64,000 bases of DNA from Pseudocercospora fijiensis CIRAD86 (lineage: Eukaryota; Ascomycota; Dothideomycetes; Mycosphaerellales; Mycosphaerellaceae). The position numbers and the translations under genes are program-made. Under the pieces are notes generated by a model that saw only the letters and a list, made by a program, of their open reading frames with translations, searched no databases and was not told the DNA's origin. Shown one piece after another: positions 44,801-56,300 of this stretch (positions within the stretch are counted from its first letter, which is position 1; each line of letters begins with the position of its first letter). The stretch covers positions 773,242-837,241 of the forward strand of contig NW_006921535.1 of the NCBI RefSeq assembly GCF_000340215.1, in the 5' to 3' direction.

Positions 44801-45747
44801 ATGGCAATTTTCGACTACACCGGCAAAGTCGTGCTGCTGACTGGCATTGGAGCTGTTCGCGAAGGCTATGGAAATGGAACGGCAATGGCAGCCATAATGG
44901 CTCGGCAAGGAGCTATTGTGTTTGGATGCGATATCAATCTAGAGGCAGCGAATAAGGCAGCAAACAATATCAATAATGAGGAAGAAACCAGATCCCATCC
45001 GGCCAGAAGCAATGGAAAACTGCCGGTCGAGGTGTTTCAGCAGATTACAGTATGTTTCCAGAGCTATAATGGCCTAGCTACAATCACTCTCCTCGTTCTT
45101 AGTCATGCTGAGTGCTTTGCCAGGACGTGACCAAGAAATCTGCTTGCGAAGCTTTCGTCAATGCCTGTATGGAGAAGTATGGCCGTATCGATGTCCTTGT
45201 CAACAATGTCGGAAAATCCGAGCCGGGAGGACCTGCCGAGCTTTCTGAGGAGGCTTGGGACGGCCAAACAGATATCAACCTGAAGACGGTATATCTGATG
45301 TGCCATCTCGTGCTTCCGATCATGGAAAAGCAGGCCACGGGTGGTGCGGTGGTTAATGTGTCATCGGTCGCCGGGCTGAGGTACATTGGCAAGCCGCAAG
45401 TAGGCTATGCTGCCACGAAAGCTGCGGTAATCCACTTTACGAAGACTACAGCTGTGATATATGCGCAGAGGACAGGTGGCAAGGTTCGGCTCAACACTGT
45501 GGTTCCAGGACTGATCAACTCGCCACTGGTAGGTGTGCTTACCCACAAGTACGCTGACGGAGATGAGGAGGGATATAGGAAGATCCGCGATAAACAGAGT
45601 CCAACTGGTAAGATGGGAACCGTTTGGGACGTCGCGCATGCCGCTCTCTACCTTTGCTCCGATGAGGCGGGCTATGTGACCGGGCAGGAGTTGGTCGTTG
45701 ATGGTGCTATCACAGATAGCACCGGACAGCCTGATATGGGTAGATAG
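44801..45747 (+). CDS. Short-chain dehydrogenase/reductase
   Basis: Exon 1 44801-45049, intron 45050-45123 (74 nt, GTATGT..TTGCCAG), exon 2 45124-45747; 290 aa. Nucleotide-binding loop TGIGAVREGYGNGTA (longer than the usual TGxxxGxG), NNVGKSEPGGP, catalytic Ser in VNVSSVAGLR and YxxxK in GYAATKAA are all present. The C-terminal GYVTGQELVVDGA is typical of classical SDRs. The substrate is unknown; such enzymes oxidise or reduce alcohol/keto groups with NAD(P). The intron removes a stretch that would otherwise break the frame. The 60-bp gap to the convergent deacetylase gene is very short. Confidence 0.88.
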
Positions 45748-45806
45748 GTCCAAAGGACTGCGTCCAGAAACCATTGCATGCTTTCAAAAAGCAGAAACGA
45801 AGCAGC

Positions 45807-46589
45807 TCAAGTCTTGGCAAGCTCCAAGAATTTCGATACCGAGACCACCTGATAGCCTCGCTTCTTCATCTCCGGCACCACTTTCTTCAACATCGGCACG
45901 GTCCATGATCTTCGATCGTGACATATAATAATCCCGCCGGGCCGAAGCAGACTGAGAACGTGCCAGGCATTGATGCGCCAGTAGGGGATGAAAGGGTCGT
46001 GGGGATAGATGCTGCCTAGCACAGTCTTATAGTTGGCCATTGATGCCACGTCCAGTATTCTTCGACTGAAGACTCCAGATCCTGGGCGGAAGTAGCGGTC
46101 CGTACGCTCCTTTCCAGCGGCTTCGAAGGCATGCTCGATGTATTCATCGACCTGCTGAATCTCTTCCTCCAAAGTCGAGCTTGGCAGCTTCACTGATGGC
46201 TCGTCATGCATGGCATGGTTCCCTAGTTCCGACCCGGCTTTCACGATCTCCGAAAGCATAGTCTCATGCTGAGGGACCTGATTGCCAATTACAAAAAATG
46301 TCGCACTGGCCTCGTTTTGTTGCAAGATGTCCAAGATTGCGCGAGTATAGGGGCTCGGTGCATCATCAATTGTTAATGCTATGATCTTCTTGCCGGACTC
46401 GACCTGGAACAAAACCTCCGGGAAGCGGTTCTGGAAGTACCTGATGACTACTTTTGGTGGCTTATAGATGATGTATAAGGGAATCACGACCAATATGATA
46501 ACCAGGAGAATGGTGCTTTGCAAGGCCATGCGGGATCTCCGCGCTCTCCGCCGCGTCCAGCGTCCTGGTAGACGGAATAAGAGCGGCAT
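45807..46589 (-). CDS. Polysaccharide deacetylase (NodB), type II membrane protein
   Basis: 260 aa, single exon. A basic N-terminus (RRARRSRM) precedes one membrane segment (STILLVIILVVIPLYIIY), so the catalytic domain faces the lumen/outside. NodB motifs: ALTIDDAPSPYT (metal Asp pair), GNHAMHDEPS (His pair), YFRPGSGVF (Arg/Pro motif) and IICHDRRSW (late His). The family removes N-acetyl groups from chitin or related glycans; the substrate is not deducible. It is shorter than secreted chitin deacetylases and lacks chitin-binding modules. It shares a 180-220 bp divergent promoter with the DUG1-like gene. Confidence 0.87.
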   Translation of the reverse strand: MPLLFRLPGRWTRRRARRSRMALQSTILLVIILVVIPLYIIYKPPKVVIRYFQNRFPEVLFQVESGKKIIALTIDDAPSPYTRAILDILQQNEASATFFVIGNQVPQHETMLSEIVKAGSELGNHAMHDEPSVKLPSSTLEEEIQQVDEYIEHAFEAAGKERTDRYFRPGSGVFSRRILDVASMANYKTVLGSIYPHDPFIPYWRINAWHVLSLLRPGGIIICHDRRSWTVPMLKKVVPEMKKRGYQVVSVSKFLELAKT

Positions 46590-46766
46590 TACCGCGCCAT
46601 TGTGATGTTTCTATGTCGATGTCGATGTTGTCCGGTTGATCTGGGATGTGCTTTGTACTCTGATATTCAATGTCTGACCAATGGAGAGAGACGCGAAGTT
46701 GTTACCGCTTGGCACCGGCTCACGCAAATGCGCTAACCTGCTTTTGGTGACCCCCGCCAAACTCCG
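46590..46766. promoter_or_regulatory. Divergent promoter, deacetylase / DUG1-like gene
   Basis: Only 177 bp separate the two first ATGs on opposite strands, so the promoters must overlap. No specific binding site is claimed. Confidence 0.4.
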
Positions 46767-48404
46767 ATGTCCCTCCAAGAGGCAGTGTTTACCATTGCTG
46801 ATTCATTCATGTTGACACGAACACTGCGGCCGGCCATCACGACTATTGTCCAGCGAACACTCACAAGACATCAAGCGCCCATTGGCCGACGATTTGAAAG
46901 CACTCCCGTCTGGCCTTATCTGTACCGTTCGCAGCCATCGCCCAACATGGCACCAAACCTCAAGAACTTCTACGATACCGTCGATTCCCTGGCGGAACCA
47001 TTCATCGATCGTCTGCGAAAGGCCGTGGCAATTCCTTCCATTTCAGCGGATGAGGCAAGGCGCCAAGATGTCGTAAAGATGGGCTTGTATCTGAAGGACC
47101 AGCTTGAAGCACTGGGTGCACACATGGAGGCTCGGCCATTGGGCAAGCAGCCACACAAAGAACACTTGGAACTGCCTCCAGCGATTATCGGCAGATATCC
47201 AGCGAAGAAGGATGAAAGCAAGCGCACCATCCTGGTATACGGTCACTACGATGTACAACCCGCAGAGTTGTCAGACGGATGGGCCACGGAGCCATTCAAG
47301 CTCAGTATCGACGACAAGGGTCGAATGTATGGCCGTGGAAGTACTGACGACAAGGGACCAGTGTTGGGGTGGGTAAATGTGATTGAGGCGCATCAGAAAG
47401 CAGGCATCGAGTTCCCCGTCAACTTGCTCATGTGCTTCGAAGGCATGGAGGAGTACGGATCCGAGGGCCTTGACGACTTCATCATTGCCGAGTGTAAGCC
47501 AGGGAAATTCTTTGCTGACGCGGACGCTGTCTGTATCAGTGATAACTACTGGCTGGGGACGGAGAAGCCCTGTCTGACGTATGGTCTAAGAGGCTGCTCG
47601 TACTACTCCATCGAGATAAGTGGTCCCGGCCAGGATCTGCACTCTGGTGTCTTCGGGGGTACTGCTCAAGAACCTATGACAGATCTCGTTCGCGTCATGG
47701 GCAGCCTCGTAGATACTCATGGCAACATCCTTATCCCTGGCATCAAGGAGCTCGTAGCACCAGTTACTAAGGAGGAGCAGGCGCTGTACAAGGACATCGC
47801 CTTTGAGATGGACAACCTCTACGAGTCCTTGGGTAGCCAGACAAGCATCTTTCCCGACAAAGAGCGCACGCTCATGGGTCGCTGGCGTTTCCCATCTCTG
47901 TCGCTTCACGGTATTGAGGGAGCTTTCTCGCAGACTGGAGCGAAGACCGTCATTCCTGCGAAGGTGGTCGGCAAGTTTTCCATCCGAACAGTGCCAGATA
48001 TGGAGCCACCAGAGGTGGATAAGCTCGTTTTCGCTCACGTGGACAAAGTGTTCAAGCAGCTTGGTTCTAAGAACACCCTGAACTGTTATCTACAGCATGC
48101 AGGAAAGTGGTGGGTTGCGTCACCAAATCACTGGAACTTCACCGCGGCTGCTAAGGCTGTGGAAGACGTTTGGAGGGTCAAGCCAGATCTTACAAGGGAA
48201 GGCGGAAGTATACCCGTGACTTTAACATTCGAGCAAGCTACAGGCAAGAATGTCCTCCTCTTGCCGATGGGCTCCTCAACAGATGCTGCTCATTCTATAA
48301 ATGAGAAGCTCGACCGCCGCAACTACATCGAGGGTATCAAGCTGCTAGGTGCTTACCTTCACTATGTTGGCGAGGAACCGAGCGAGGAACCGATGAAGGC
48401 ATAA
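46767..48404 (+). CDS. DUG1: Cys-Gly metallodipeptidase, Dug1-like (M20A)
   Basis: 545 aa from the first ATG; internal in-frame ATGs at 46809 and 46947. From 46947 (MAPNLKNFYDTVDSLAEPFI) the product is 485 aa, the size of cytosolic Dug1. The upstream part (MLTRTLRPAITTIVQRTLTR) looks like a mitochondrial leader. M20 metal ligands: GHYDVQP, RGSTDDKGP, EGMEEYGSEG, CISDNYWLG, and the C-terminal GSSTDAAHSINE. The dimerisation-lid region has DLHSGVFGG. Dug1 cleaves Cys-Gly and, with Dug2/Dug3, degrades glutathione. No intron. Two starts could give mitochondrial and cytosolic forms; this is inference. Confidence 0.93.
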   Translation: MSLQEAVFTIADSFMLTRTLRPAITTIVQRTLTRHQAPIGRRFESTPVWPYLYRSQPSPNMAPNLKNFYDTVDSLAEPFIDRLRKAVAIPSISADEARRQDVVKMGLYLKDQLEALGAHMEARPLGKQPHKEHLELPPAIIGRYPAKKDESKRTILVYGHYDVQPAELSDGWATEPFKLSIDDKGRMYGRGSTDDKGPVLGWVNVIEAHQKAGIEFPVNLLMCFEGMEEYGSEGLDDFIIAECKPGKFFADADAVCISDNYWLGTEKPCLTYGLRGCSYYSIEISGPGQDLHSGVFGGTAQEPMTDLVRVMGSLVDTHGNILIPGIKELVAPVTKEEQALYKDIAFEMDNLYESLGSQTSIFPDKERTLMGRWRFPSLSLHGIEGAFSQTGAKTVIPAKVVGKFSIRTVPDMEPPEVDKLVFAHVDKVFKQLGSKNTLNCYLQHAGKWWVASPNHWNFTAAAKAVEDVWRVKPDLTREGGSIPVTLTFEQATGKNVLLLPMGSSTDAAHSINEKLDRRNYIEGIKLLGAYLHYVGEEPSEEPMKA

Positions 48405-49740
48405 TAAGTCCGTTTCGGCAAATGTAATCTCGCTTGCGGGACGCACCATACCACACAATTCAGGCCGATTCTGCAACAAGACCTTCCCTTGCCGCGTCTA
48501 CGACCAGCGCGGTGTATACCTAAAGCAGGAGTTCTGCCGAGGACTAAATTCGAAAAGGCGGTGTTGGGTTGTGGACGATTGTTCTCACCGATTCCTTGGA
48601 ATACGTCAGGGTTCGAAAATTGTGCAATGTGCACACAGACAGAAAGTCAGGCCGGACGTGCACGCCAGATAGGCTCAGCCGTAGGTGAAGAGTTCAATCA
48701 ATCGCAGTTCACGAATCGATGAAAAGTCCAAAATCGAATCGGCCGCATTTTCTTGTTGCCTTGCTTTCCCGACAACCTACTTTGCTGACAAGAAAGCATG
48801 ACTAATCTACTGACGCCAGCCATCATATCCAAGCTTTTCGCCAGCATTGAGACGCAGATATGAAGCGGCGTGAAAGTGCGTTCTCCACACTTTTTCCCGC
48901 GACTTGGGCGGAGGCAATCAAGTTATGATCGATATCACTGGAGAAAAAGCAATACTGATACTCTCAAACTCACTCTCAGCCGTGACAGCCAAGTCTCGCG
49001 CGAGACTTGCTGCCCTGTTACAGTGAGCTGTAGACGCGGGCACGGAGCTTGGGTCCATCAACGCAGAAAGTAATACCAAATCCAGAGTCCTGCAGTGCCG
49101 GCAGATTCGAGCAGAAGGCGGTCAACGTAGTCAAGCAAGCTCCTGAACTGGCCCCGAGAAAGGAAGCGAGGTATATTTATACTGACCAAGAATGCGAGGG
49201 TGGTGAACCGCCACGGCGGCTAGGTTTGCAGCGGCGGCTTGTCCACTTCCATGGTTGTTTACAGGCCATATATGGACCGCTAAAAGAGGTATCAAGGAAG
49301 CGCGCCTACGCCGCTTAGACAGCTTATTCACAGAGAGTATAACAGGGCATGACTCATGCAGTTTGACCATGGCTCCACATTGTGCCTCGGGTTGGACAAC
49401 CATTGAAGGCCAAGAACTTCGGTTTTCTTTGCGGCCTCACGTCAGGCTATCCTTGCGACCATAGTCCTTGGCTCTTCGAAGCTGGACACCAAACCGTCTT
49501 GTCATTGCTTCAAATGCCACACGCTATGAGAAGGATCTCGCAACTCGCAGAGCAAGGCGCTCCAGGCTGAAGGAGGCAGTGGTTCAAGTTTTAGACGCTT
49601 TGACGCGTACACAAGCCCTTCACCCCCCTTCACAAGTTGTACGGTTGCTAGGCCAGACATGCTAGCTAGAGCGCGCTCTCTCTCTCGAGTGTCAGAAGAG
49701 AGATATAAGTATATCAACCTAAACAAGGGTGTAGATCGCG
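48405..49740. other. Intergenic, right edge of the gene-rich segment
   Basis: Normal composition up to about 49735, where RIP'd DNA begins abruptly. Contains the un-mutated copy of a short repeat (49208-49290) and a CT-rich CGCTCTCTCTCTCTCGAG run near 49673. No gene is supported. Confidence 0.5.
49208..49290 (+). repeat. Un-RIP'd copy of an ~80-bp repeat
   Basis: Begins CCGCCACGGCGGCTAGGTTT and ends ACCGCTAAAAGAGGT. Its partner lies at 49741-49820 in the same orientation. Here the CpA/TpG sites are intact (CCACTTCCATGG, TTTACAGG, CCATATATGG). Confidence 0.85.
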
Positions 49741-49820
49741 CCGCTACGGCGGCTAGGTTTGCTACGGCGCTTGTCTACTTCTATAGTTATTAATAGGCTA
49801 TATATAGACCGCTAAGAGGT
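49741..49820 (+). repeat. RIP'd copy of the same ~80-bp repeat
   Basis: Aligned to 49208-49290, most differences are CpA to TpA or TpG to TpA (CCACTTCCATGG to CTACTTCTATAG; TACAGG to AATAGG; CCATATATGG to CTATATATAG), plus small deletions. It marks the left edge of the RIP'd block, probably one end of an element. Confidence 0.85.
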
Positions 49821-52800
49821 CTAATTTCGAGCTAATTTAAAGCCTTATAGTAGTATAGTATAGGCCTGCTTACAATAAAGCTAAACTAGACCTTATCTAG
49901 AGACTATTTCTACCTATTTGTTTATCGACCTATTCTATCTCTTCCTCGCATTACGTACCGCCTTTGTTTTAACCTTACTATCGCTAATTCTACGCTCTTT
50001 ATTATATATAAGCCTTCGTACGCTAGGTGCCTATCGCCTAAGGATATAGAGTTGTTGCTTAGTAAGCTAGAAGTTAAGCGGCCGGTACGTATATCTCGTA
50101 AACCGTAATAATCTCGTACTAAGCGTATTGTTATAGTTTAAGAGCCTATTTCTACTAAATCTATACGATCGAAGGCGCCTATTCTTCTACCCTACTAGTA
50201 GTAATAAGGGCATTCGAATAGAAGGCTTCGAATACGACGAATACCGCTATTTCGTATCGAACGTATAGTACTATAAGAACCGGCCGAACTACCTATCGAA
50301 TAATAGTAATAGGCGACTATATCGACGACCTAGCTTTAAGTATCGTATCTATAAGCGCTATACAGACTATTAGCGCGCGGAAATAGCTCTAGAAGTCGTT
50401 ATAACTGCTTAGATACGTAAGAGGCCTTAGCGGAAGCGTATAGCGTATACGAAGCCTTATTTCGACTATCGCGCGAAGTTAACTATTATCGAGGTCTATA
50501 AGAAGCGACTAAGAGCCGAATTTAGCGAGTTTCTCGATAACTGCGTACTACGTAGTCTACCTAATAGTTTAACGGTCGTAAGACCGGCTTACGTAATGCT
50601 TTTGCCGCTAAATAAGTGCTATTCGTATAGTCTCGAGTTTGTCGATAGTCTAGTAGTTAATAATAGTATAAAGGCTATATAGAAAGAGATACTCGATTTT
50701 CGAGCTAGTAAGTAGATTCTTAGTACCTTATAGACCTTATATTAACCTGTTTCTAGGCTTAATGTTAGTCGCTTAGTTAGTAGAAGAAATAAGACGGCCT
50801 AAATAGAAGCAAGTATAGTACGACGCTAGCGCCGTAGCAATTACTCGAGACCGCGTTAGTAACGCTAATCGGGAAGTCCTTTCTCGATTAAGTAATAAGC
50901 GAAGAGATAGTACGGAAATAGGGGTTATAGCCTAACTTTAGTAGGCATACGACTACTTAAGCGCTAAATTTAGCGGTAGACGAGGCCTCGTACAAATAAT
51001 TAAGTCTCGTAGACTTAATAGAAAGCTATATAGAGGCCTTATTTAGGCTTCTAACTAGCAACTTCGAGCCCTTCGCAACTATAGGTCTTTGTTTCTATTA
51101 GACTCGACCTATTATACGAATAAGCTAAAATAGCCTCTATCGATAGTCTACGTCCGCAATAACTACCTTAAATAGCTTCTAGCGGCTTACTTCCTTCTAG
51201 ACTACGAGCAGGCATACCTAATTAAGATAGCAATCTTAACCCTTCGAGAAATAGCTTAATCCGACTAGATTAAGAAGGTTAGCGAATACGATAGATATAG
51301 GAAGCACTTCTACGTTAACGACGGCTGTTCTAGTAAAGCTAAAGATTAAGACGATTTAAACTAGACTAAACAGTCTTCTTAGATACCGCTATAGTCGATT
51401 ACTAACGACTTAGCGAGTAAGCAACTCGGTATAATTCAAGGCCTTATAGGTTGTAGTATTATTTAGCGCCTCTACTAACGCTATCTTATTAAAACCCTCG
51501 AGAAGCACTTTAAGCGCTTTCTAACTACCTTTAAGGCTATAACTAACGTATTGTTTATTGCAAGAGACTAAGAAGAATGCTAGTAGTTTATTAAGACTGT
51601 ATAGAGCGACCTACTAAGCTATAATATACTAAAGGCGGTCGAGAAATTAGACTATTTAAAGAAGAAGTAGATAGCTTCTAAGAGCGATCGATAGGCGACT
51701 TAGGTACGGCTCGGAGATCCCCTTTTAATAGCCGTTCGAATAACTAGTCTACTAGAGGGCTATTATATACACTTAAAGCGCCGAGATAAGCGTTAGATAC
51801 GCAAATAGAGCTTGCAAGGTACGTATTCGTCCCCTATTTACAATGTTGTCCGAATTTATATAAAAGAAGCCCTCTTCTATATTTTTTAGAATAGCTAGAA
51901 TTCCTTAGAACGGCTCCTTCGACTATATTCTTCTTCCCTTCTATACTACAACTACTAACAACAACTAACTATTTCTAGGCCTTATAATGCACCTATTCTA
52001 ACTCGACGATTATATCCGCGAGCGCGTACGACAAAACGGTATTATTAATACCTACGGTTAGCTACTAATATAGCGGAAATATAACACTTCGGCCTTTAAA
52101 TACCTACTACTTTCGGTATAGAAGAAGATAGCTAATAAGCTTATATAGTGTTATAAGGATATAGACAATAACAAGCCTGCTTAGCGGATAGCTCTACCTA
52201 CTTTATACGACGACGTATATACTAAATGCTTCTGCTACTTCTAGTATAGCTATTACCTGCCTTATAAGTATATCTAGCGCTTCTATATTACTAGTGCGAG
52301 TGTTCTTACGCTACGACGTTGTTAGTTATATAAGAGCCGCTTTTAAGGTCTAAATAGCAATCTTGTATACCCTAAGTAGTATAATACTAGGCTTGTTATC
52401 GATAACGACAACTAGTATTAGCTAGTAACCGGCCCTACACCTATAGGCTAGTTTTGAGCCTATATAAGAGGCCTCCTTCTATAGAGTAGATAGATTATCA
52501 ACCTCGTATAGTATATTGTTTATATTACACTTCTACAATGCCTATATTACAGGGCTCTAGTTATTAGCCTAAGCGATAGTCTCGTTATCCTATCTTGCTA
52601 AACATAGCTGCCCGTATTGCTATAGGTTATATTACCCTCGGTAGCCTATACTATTGCTATAAGTAGTAGTAGTAGTATTAGTTTCCGTCCTTTATTAGAG
52701 CCGAAGGTAGGGCTATCTCTTTATATCTAATAGGTTCGGGTGTATTAAAGGTAGTCTCTAGGCACGAATAGCTATAACCGAAGCGAAGGTACGATAAGAG

Positions 52801-53323
52801 CCTACGATACGGACGATACCGAAGTATCTTAAGGGGCCGTTACGACAAGCAGAGAAACCTCTTAACGAGGGCATCGCTTTAACCCCGAAAAGCTGCAAAC
52901 CCTTAGGACTATTATAGCTTAGGGCCTAGTCTATAACGATAGCTAGCTTCTAAGGACTCGGCTCCGGGTCGAAGACCTATTTAGTACCGCTTGCTCGAGA
53001 TAAGCCCTGCCTAAGGAGGAGATAGACTAATTACCTATCGGCCTTACTTAGTTTGCTAAGACTATCTATACGATAGCAATTTCTAGATTACAGGTCGGAT
53101 GCCTAGACAGTTCCCCTATTAACCGGGTAGATTGTTTCGGGATTCGCTGCCTCGTTCGGATAGTACTTAGCCTTCTACTAGAAAAAGAAGGTCCCCGCCC
53201 CCCGCCTAGCTAAAGGAGATAACGATAGTTAGTAAGGTAGCTAGTTTCTAGGATCCAGGTATAAATAGAGATTACAGTTCCTTCCTCCGAGCGGCTTTTG
53301 TCTAAATTTACTAAACTAAAGCT
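49821..53323. other. RIP'd repeat DNA with unidentified coding remnants
   Basis: Two clear + strand coding traces. Near 50377-50751: AEIALEVVITA, later RKRIAYTKPYFDYRAKLTII and SEFLDNCVLRSLPNSL. Near 51350-51721: ITNDLASKQLGIIQGLIGCS and YLIKTLEKHFKRFLTTFKAI. Each has TAG/TAA at probable Gln/Trp codons; they are in different frames, so an indel or intron separates them. I do not recognise the protein. The region is a decayed mobile element or high-copy gene. Confidence 0.45.
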
Positions 53324-53387
53324 CCTAGGGGTGTCTAGGCGACCCCTAGGAGGCCAAACTCTAATGCTACCCTAGGGGTAATATTAG
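53324..53387. repeat. Double hairpin: palindrome copy 1 with a second inverted repeat
   Basis: CCTAGGGGT (53324-53332) pairs with ACCCCTAGG (53342-53350). Next to it, a 27-nt palindrome (53361-53387) has arms CTAATGCTACCC and GGGTAATATTAG around a TAG centre. The second palindrome recurs at 56601, 60608 and 61042. Confidence 0.75.
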
Positions 53388-53399
53388 AAGAAAACAGCC

Positions 53400-56300
53400 T
53401 AGTATACTATTTTCTCGCATAGCAATATCGAAACAAACCAAACCTACAATATATACTAAAAACACTTTCCTATAGCATTTCATTTCAACTACTTTATAAT
53501 AATCGAATAAGCTCTAGCGAAAGCGAGCATTACGAATTAGCGGAATCTTCGGAATCTAATAACCTACCGGACCCTATTAACGAAGAAATCAGGCGACGAC
53601 TAGTTATTATAAGCGCTATCGAACTAGGGGCTATCGAGCCTTCTACGCCCGAGGCCCTCTACAATATCGTTATAAAGATAATTTAAGGGCAAACTAACCT
53701 TCTCCGTTAGAATAGGCGTCGCCCGCTAGAGCCGGGAAGTAGTAGGAACCCTTTATTCGAAGGGTAGAACGCTACGGCGCACGTAGAACGCTTTAAGGAC
53801 AACTTAACCGAGTACGGACTCGAAGAAGGTCGGACTAGTATAAGGTCCGGTCCCTTACGAGGACTACTATTACTAAGCTTTACCGAACCCTTAGAACCCT
53901 AGTTAGCTACCTAGAAAAGGACGACAAGTCTAATACCGACTAGGAGGTCTTTAAGTAGGCCTTTATAAGGGAGTATCGGGATCGCGATAGCCGTCGCATT
54001 AAAGGCAGTCGTACGTAGCTTAAGAACCTCTATATAGAGAGGCGTACCGAAGATAACGACCTAAAGGAGTACGTCCGCGAGTTTGTTAAGTTAGCGGACG
54101 GTATCGACTAGTAGGACCTCGAGAATTCTTAGAGAACGAGGCTACTCCTTAAAGGGTTACCGTAGTCTACGGCTAAGCGTATCTTCCGTCGCTACAAGCT
54201 TAGCGAAGCTAATCCCGAGACCTTTAGGAAGTACAAAGAGGTCCTAGAGGCTATTAAGGACGACATTAACAGCTCCGCTAACGTAAAGAAGTTCATTTAC
54301 GGCGAGGACCGGAATAACCTAGCTTAGGTAAAGAGCGACGCCTCGGGAAGCAGAGGACCTAAGTTCCTTCCTAAGTCGTAGAGCGGTCCTAAGACCGTAA
54401 CTCCTACTATTACTAAGCACTCTTAGGACGTTGCGGACTTAGCTAAGTCCCTAGCCTAGCTCAACCTTAATACGAAAGCACTATAGCGAGTTAGGGAGGT
54501 TATTAATACTAGCATACTAAAGGATATACTACCGGTCTACTAGATTTCCGATCCTAACTACCCTAAGGCCCCTTTAGTTAACGTCTACGCTATACGAAAG
54601 ATCTATTCTAACTTAGATAGCAAGTGCTAGATATACGGCGGTTTTAAATATATTTAATTAGACTACCCTATCTAGAAAGAGCTTCTTAAGAGGAAGCTCG
54701 TTATATAAGTAAATAGTCGGTTCTACTATACCGATACCGGCGATAAGATTAACTTCGAGTAAGATCGCAGAGCTCCGAAGCTGCCTTAACTTAGGAGTCT
54801 TCTAGAGAAGAAGTATAGTAGTAAGATCGAGTTTAAGGATACTAGAAACAGTACCCTCGCCGCTATTACTAAACGAGAAACTTAGAAGGTTAGGGCAAAA
54901 CAGGTTAAGGAGCGGAGTAGTAATAGTACTACTAAGCCTATTAAAGTCAACTTTGTATCTTAGGACCCGGACGCAGTTACTAATGTTTACGCGGTTACTA
55001 AGAACAGTATAGATATCTACGCTGCGATAAGGTCCTAAACTTAGTCGTCCTAAACCTAGTTCTAGGGCAAGGACAAGAGCCCGTAGAACCCTACCCGCCC
55101 TAGTACGGCAGCCCCTACTAGGATACTTAAGAAGTAGGCAGCTAATAAGGCTAAGAAACAGCGAGAATCAGTCGCTAAGACTAAGACACTCTAGACAGCT
55201 AAAGACCGTACAACCCGAGCTAGTATAGCTACTCCGGAGGTACTAGAGACTCCCGATATCGATATAGAGGATAATACTACCGACCTTAGTAGTACCCTAG
55301 GCCTAGCTAACCCGCCGGCCTACAAACGAAAGTTAGCCGACCTAAAGAGCTTTCGCTTTAACGGGTATATAAAGAAGTATAGTACCGGGCCTACTAACTC
55401 TTACGATATAAAGGCAAATACTCTCTTCTAGGCTTTATAGTTCCTAGACCTTAAGTCTAACGTGTCTATAGGGGAGCTTCTAGTATACGGTTTACCTACT
55501 AACCTATTCTAGAGCCGGATTCCTAACGATGCTACCTTTATAAAAGACCTTATAGCCCTCCGACGTAAATAGAGGCGAGAGGACTATATCGACGTCTCTT
55601 CCCTATAGTTCCTTCCTAAATTTTTAGGGGCCTAGGAGTTAGCAGAAGGCGAATTAGTAACCTATAAGAGCTAGGAGACTATCGATAATACTAACGAAGA
55701 GGGGATTAAGGAGATAGGCCGAAGGAATAATAATAATGCCGACTCTGCTTCGGTTTTAGTTTCTATTAAGGCTATCCGATTTACTAGCTAATAAATCGGT
55801 CGAGCAGGACCTCCTCGACCTAAGGAACTTTACTCTATCCCTAATAATATAGACCTTTCCGTAGTTACCCGTTCCTTTGCTATCGTTCCCGCTATCTATA
55901 TTTAAGTTACTATCGGAAGCTATAGTCGGCAGTTGCTAGCAATGCTTAATAATAGTTTAGAGTTACTTATTATAAGTAAGCGCTAGGCTAAACAGCTCCG
56001 ACTGCTAATAAACAGAGATATTTCCCTTAGTATATAGGGAGTAAATAGGGAGGTTGCGCTAGTAGGTACCTACTATAATATTATAGTAGACGCTTTCGGT
56101 ATATGCTTTTCCTTTACCTTCTAGATTGCCGCTAACCCGAATACGCTAATTATTCTAGGTCGTCTATAGTCTCGTATAACCTAGGGTATCTAGCGCAACT
56201 ACGACGATAGCTCCTAGGAAGGAACTATCGCTAACTAGAAGGGTAACCGAGTCGTATTTACTAGTTATATCGGAAACACTAGCTACAAGTCCTACGAGGA

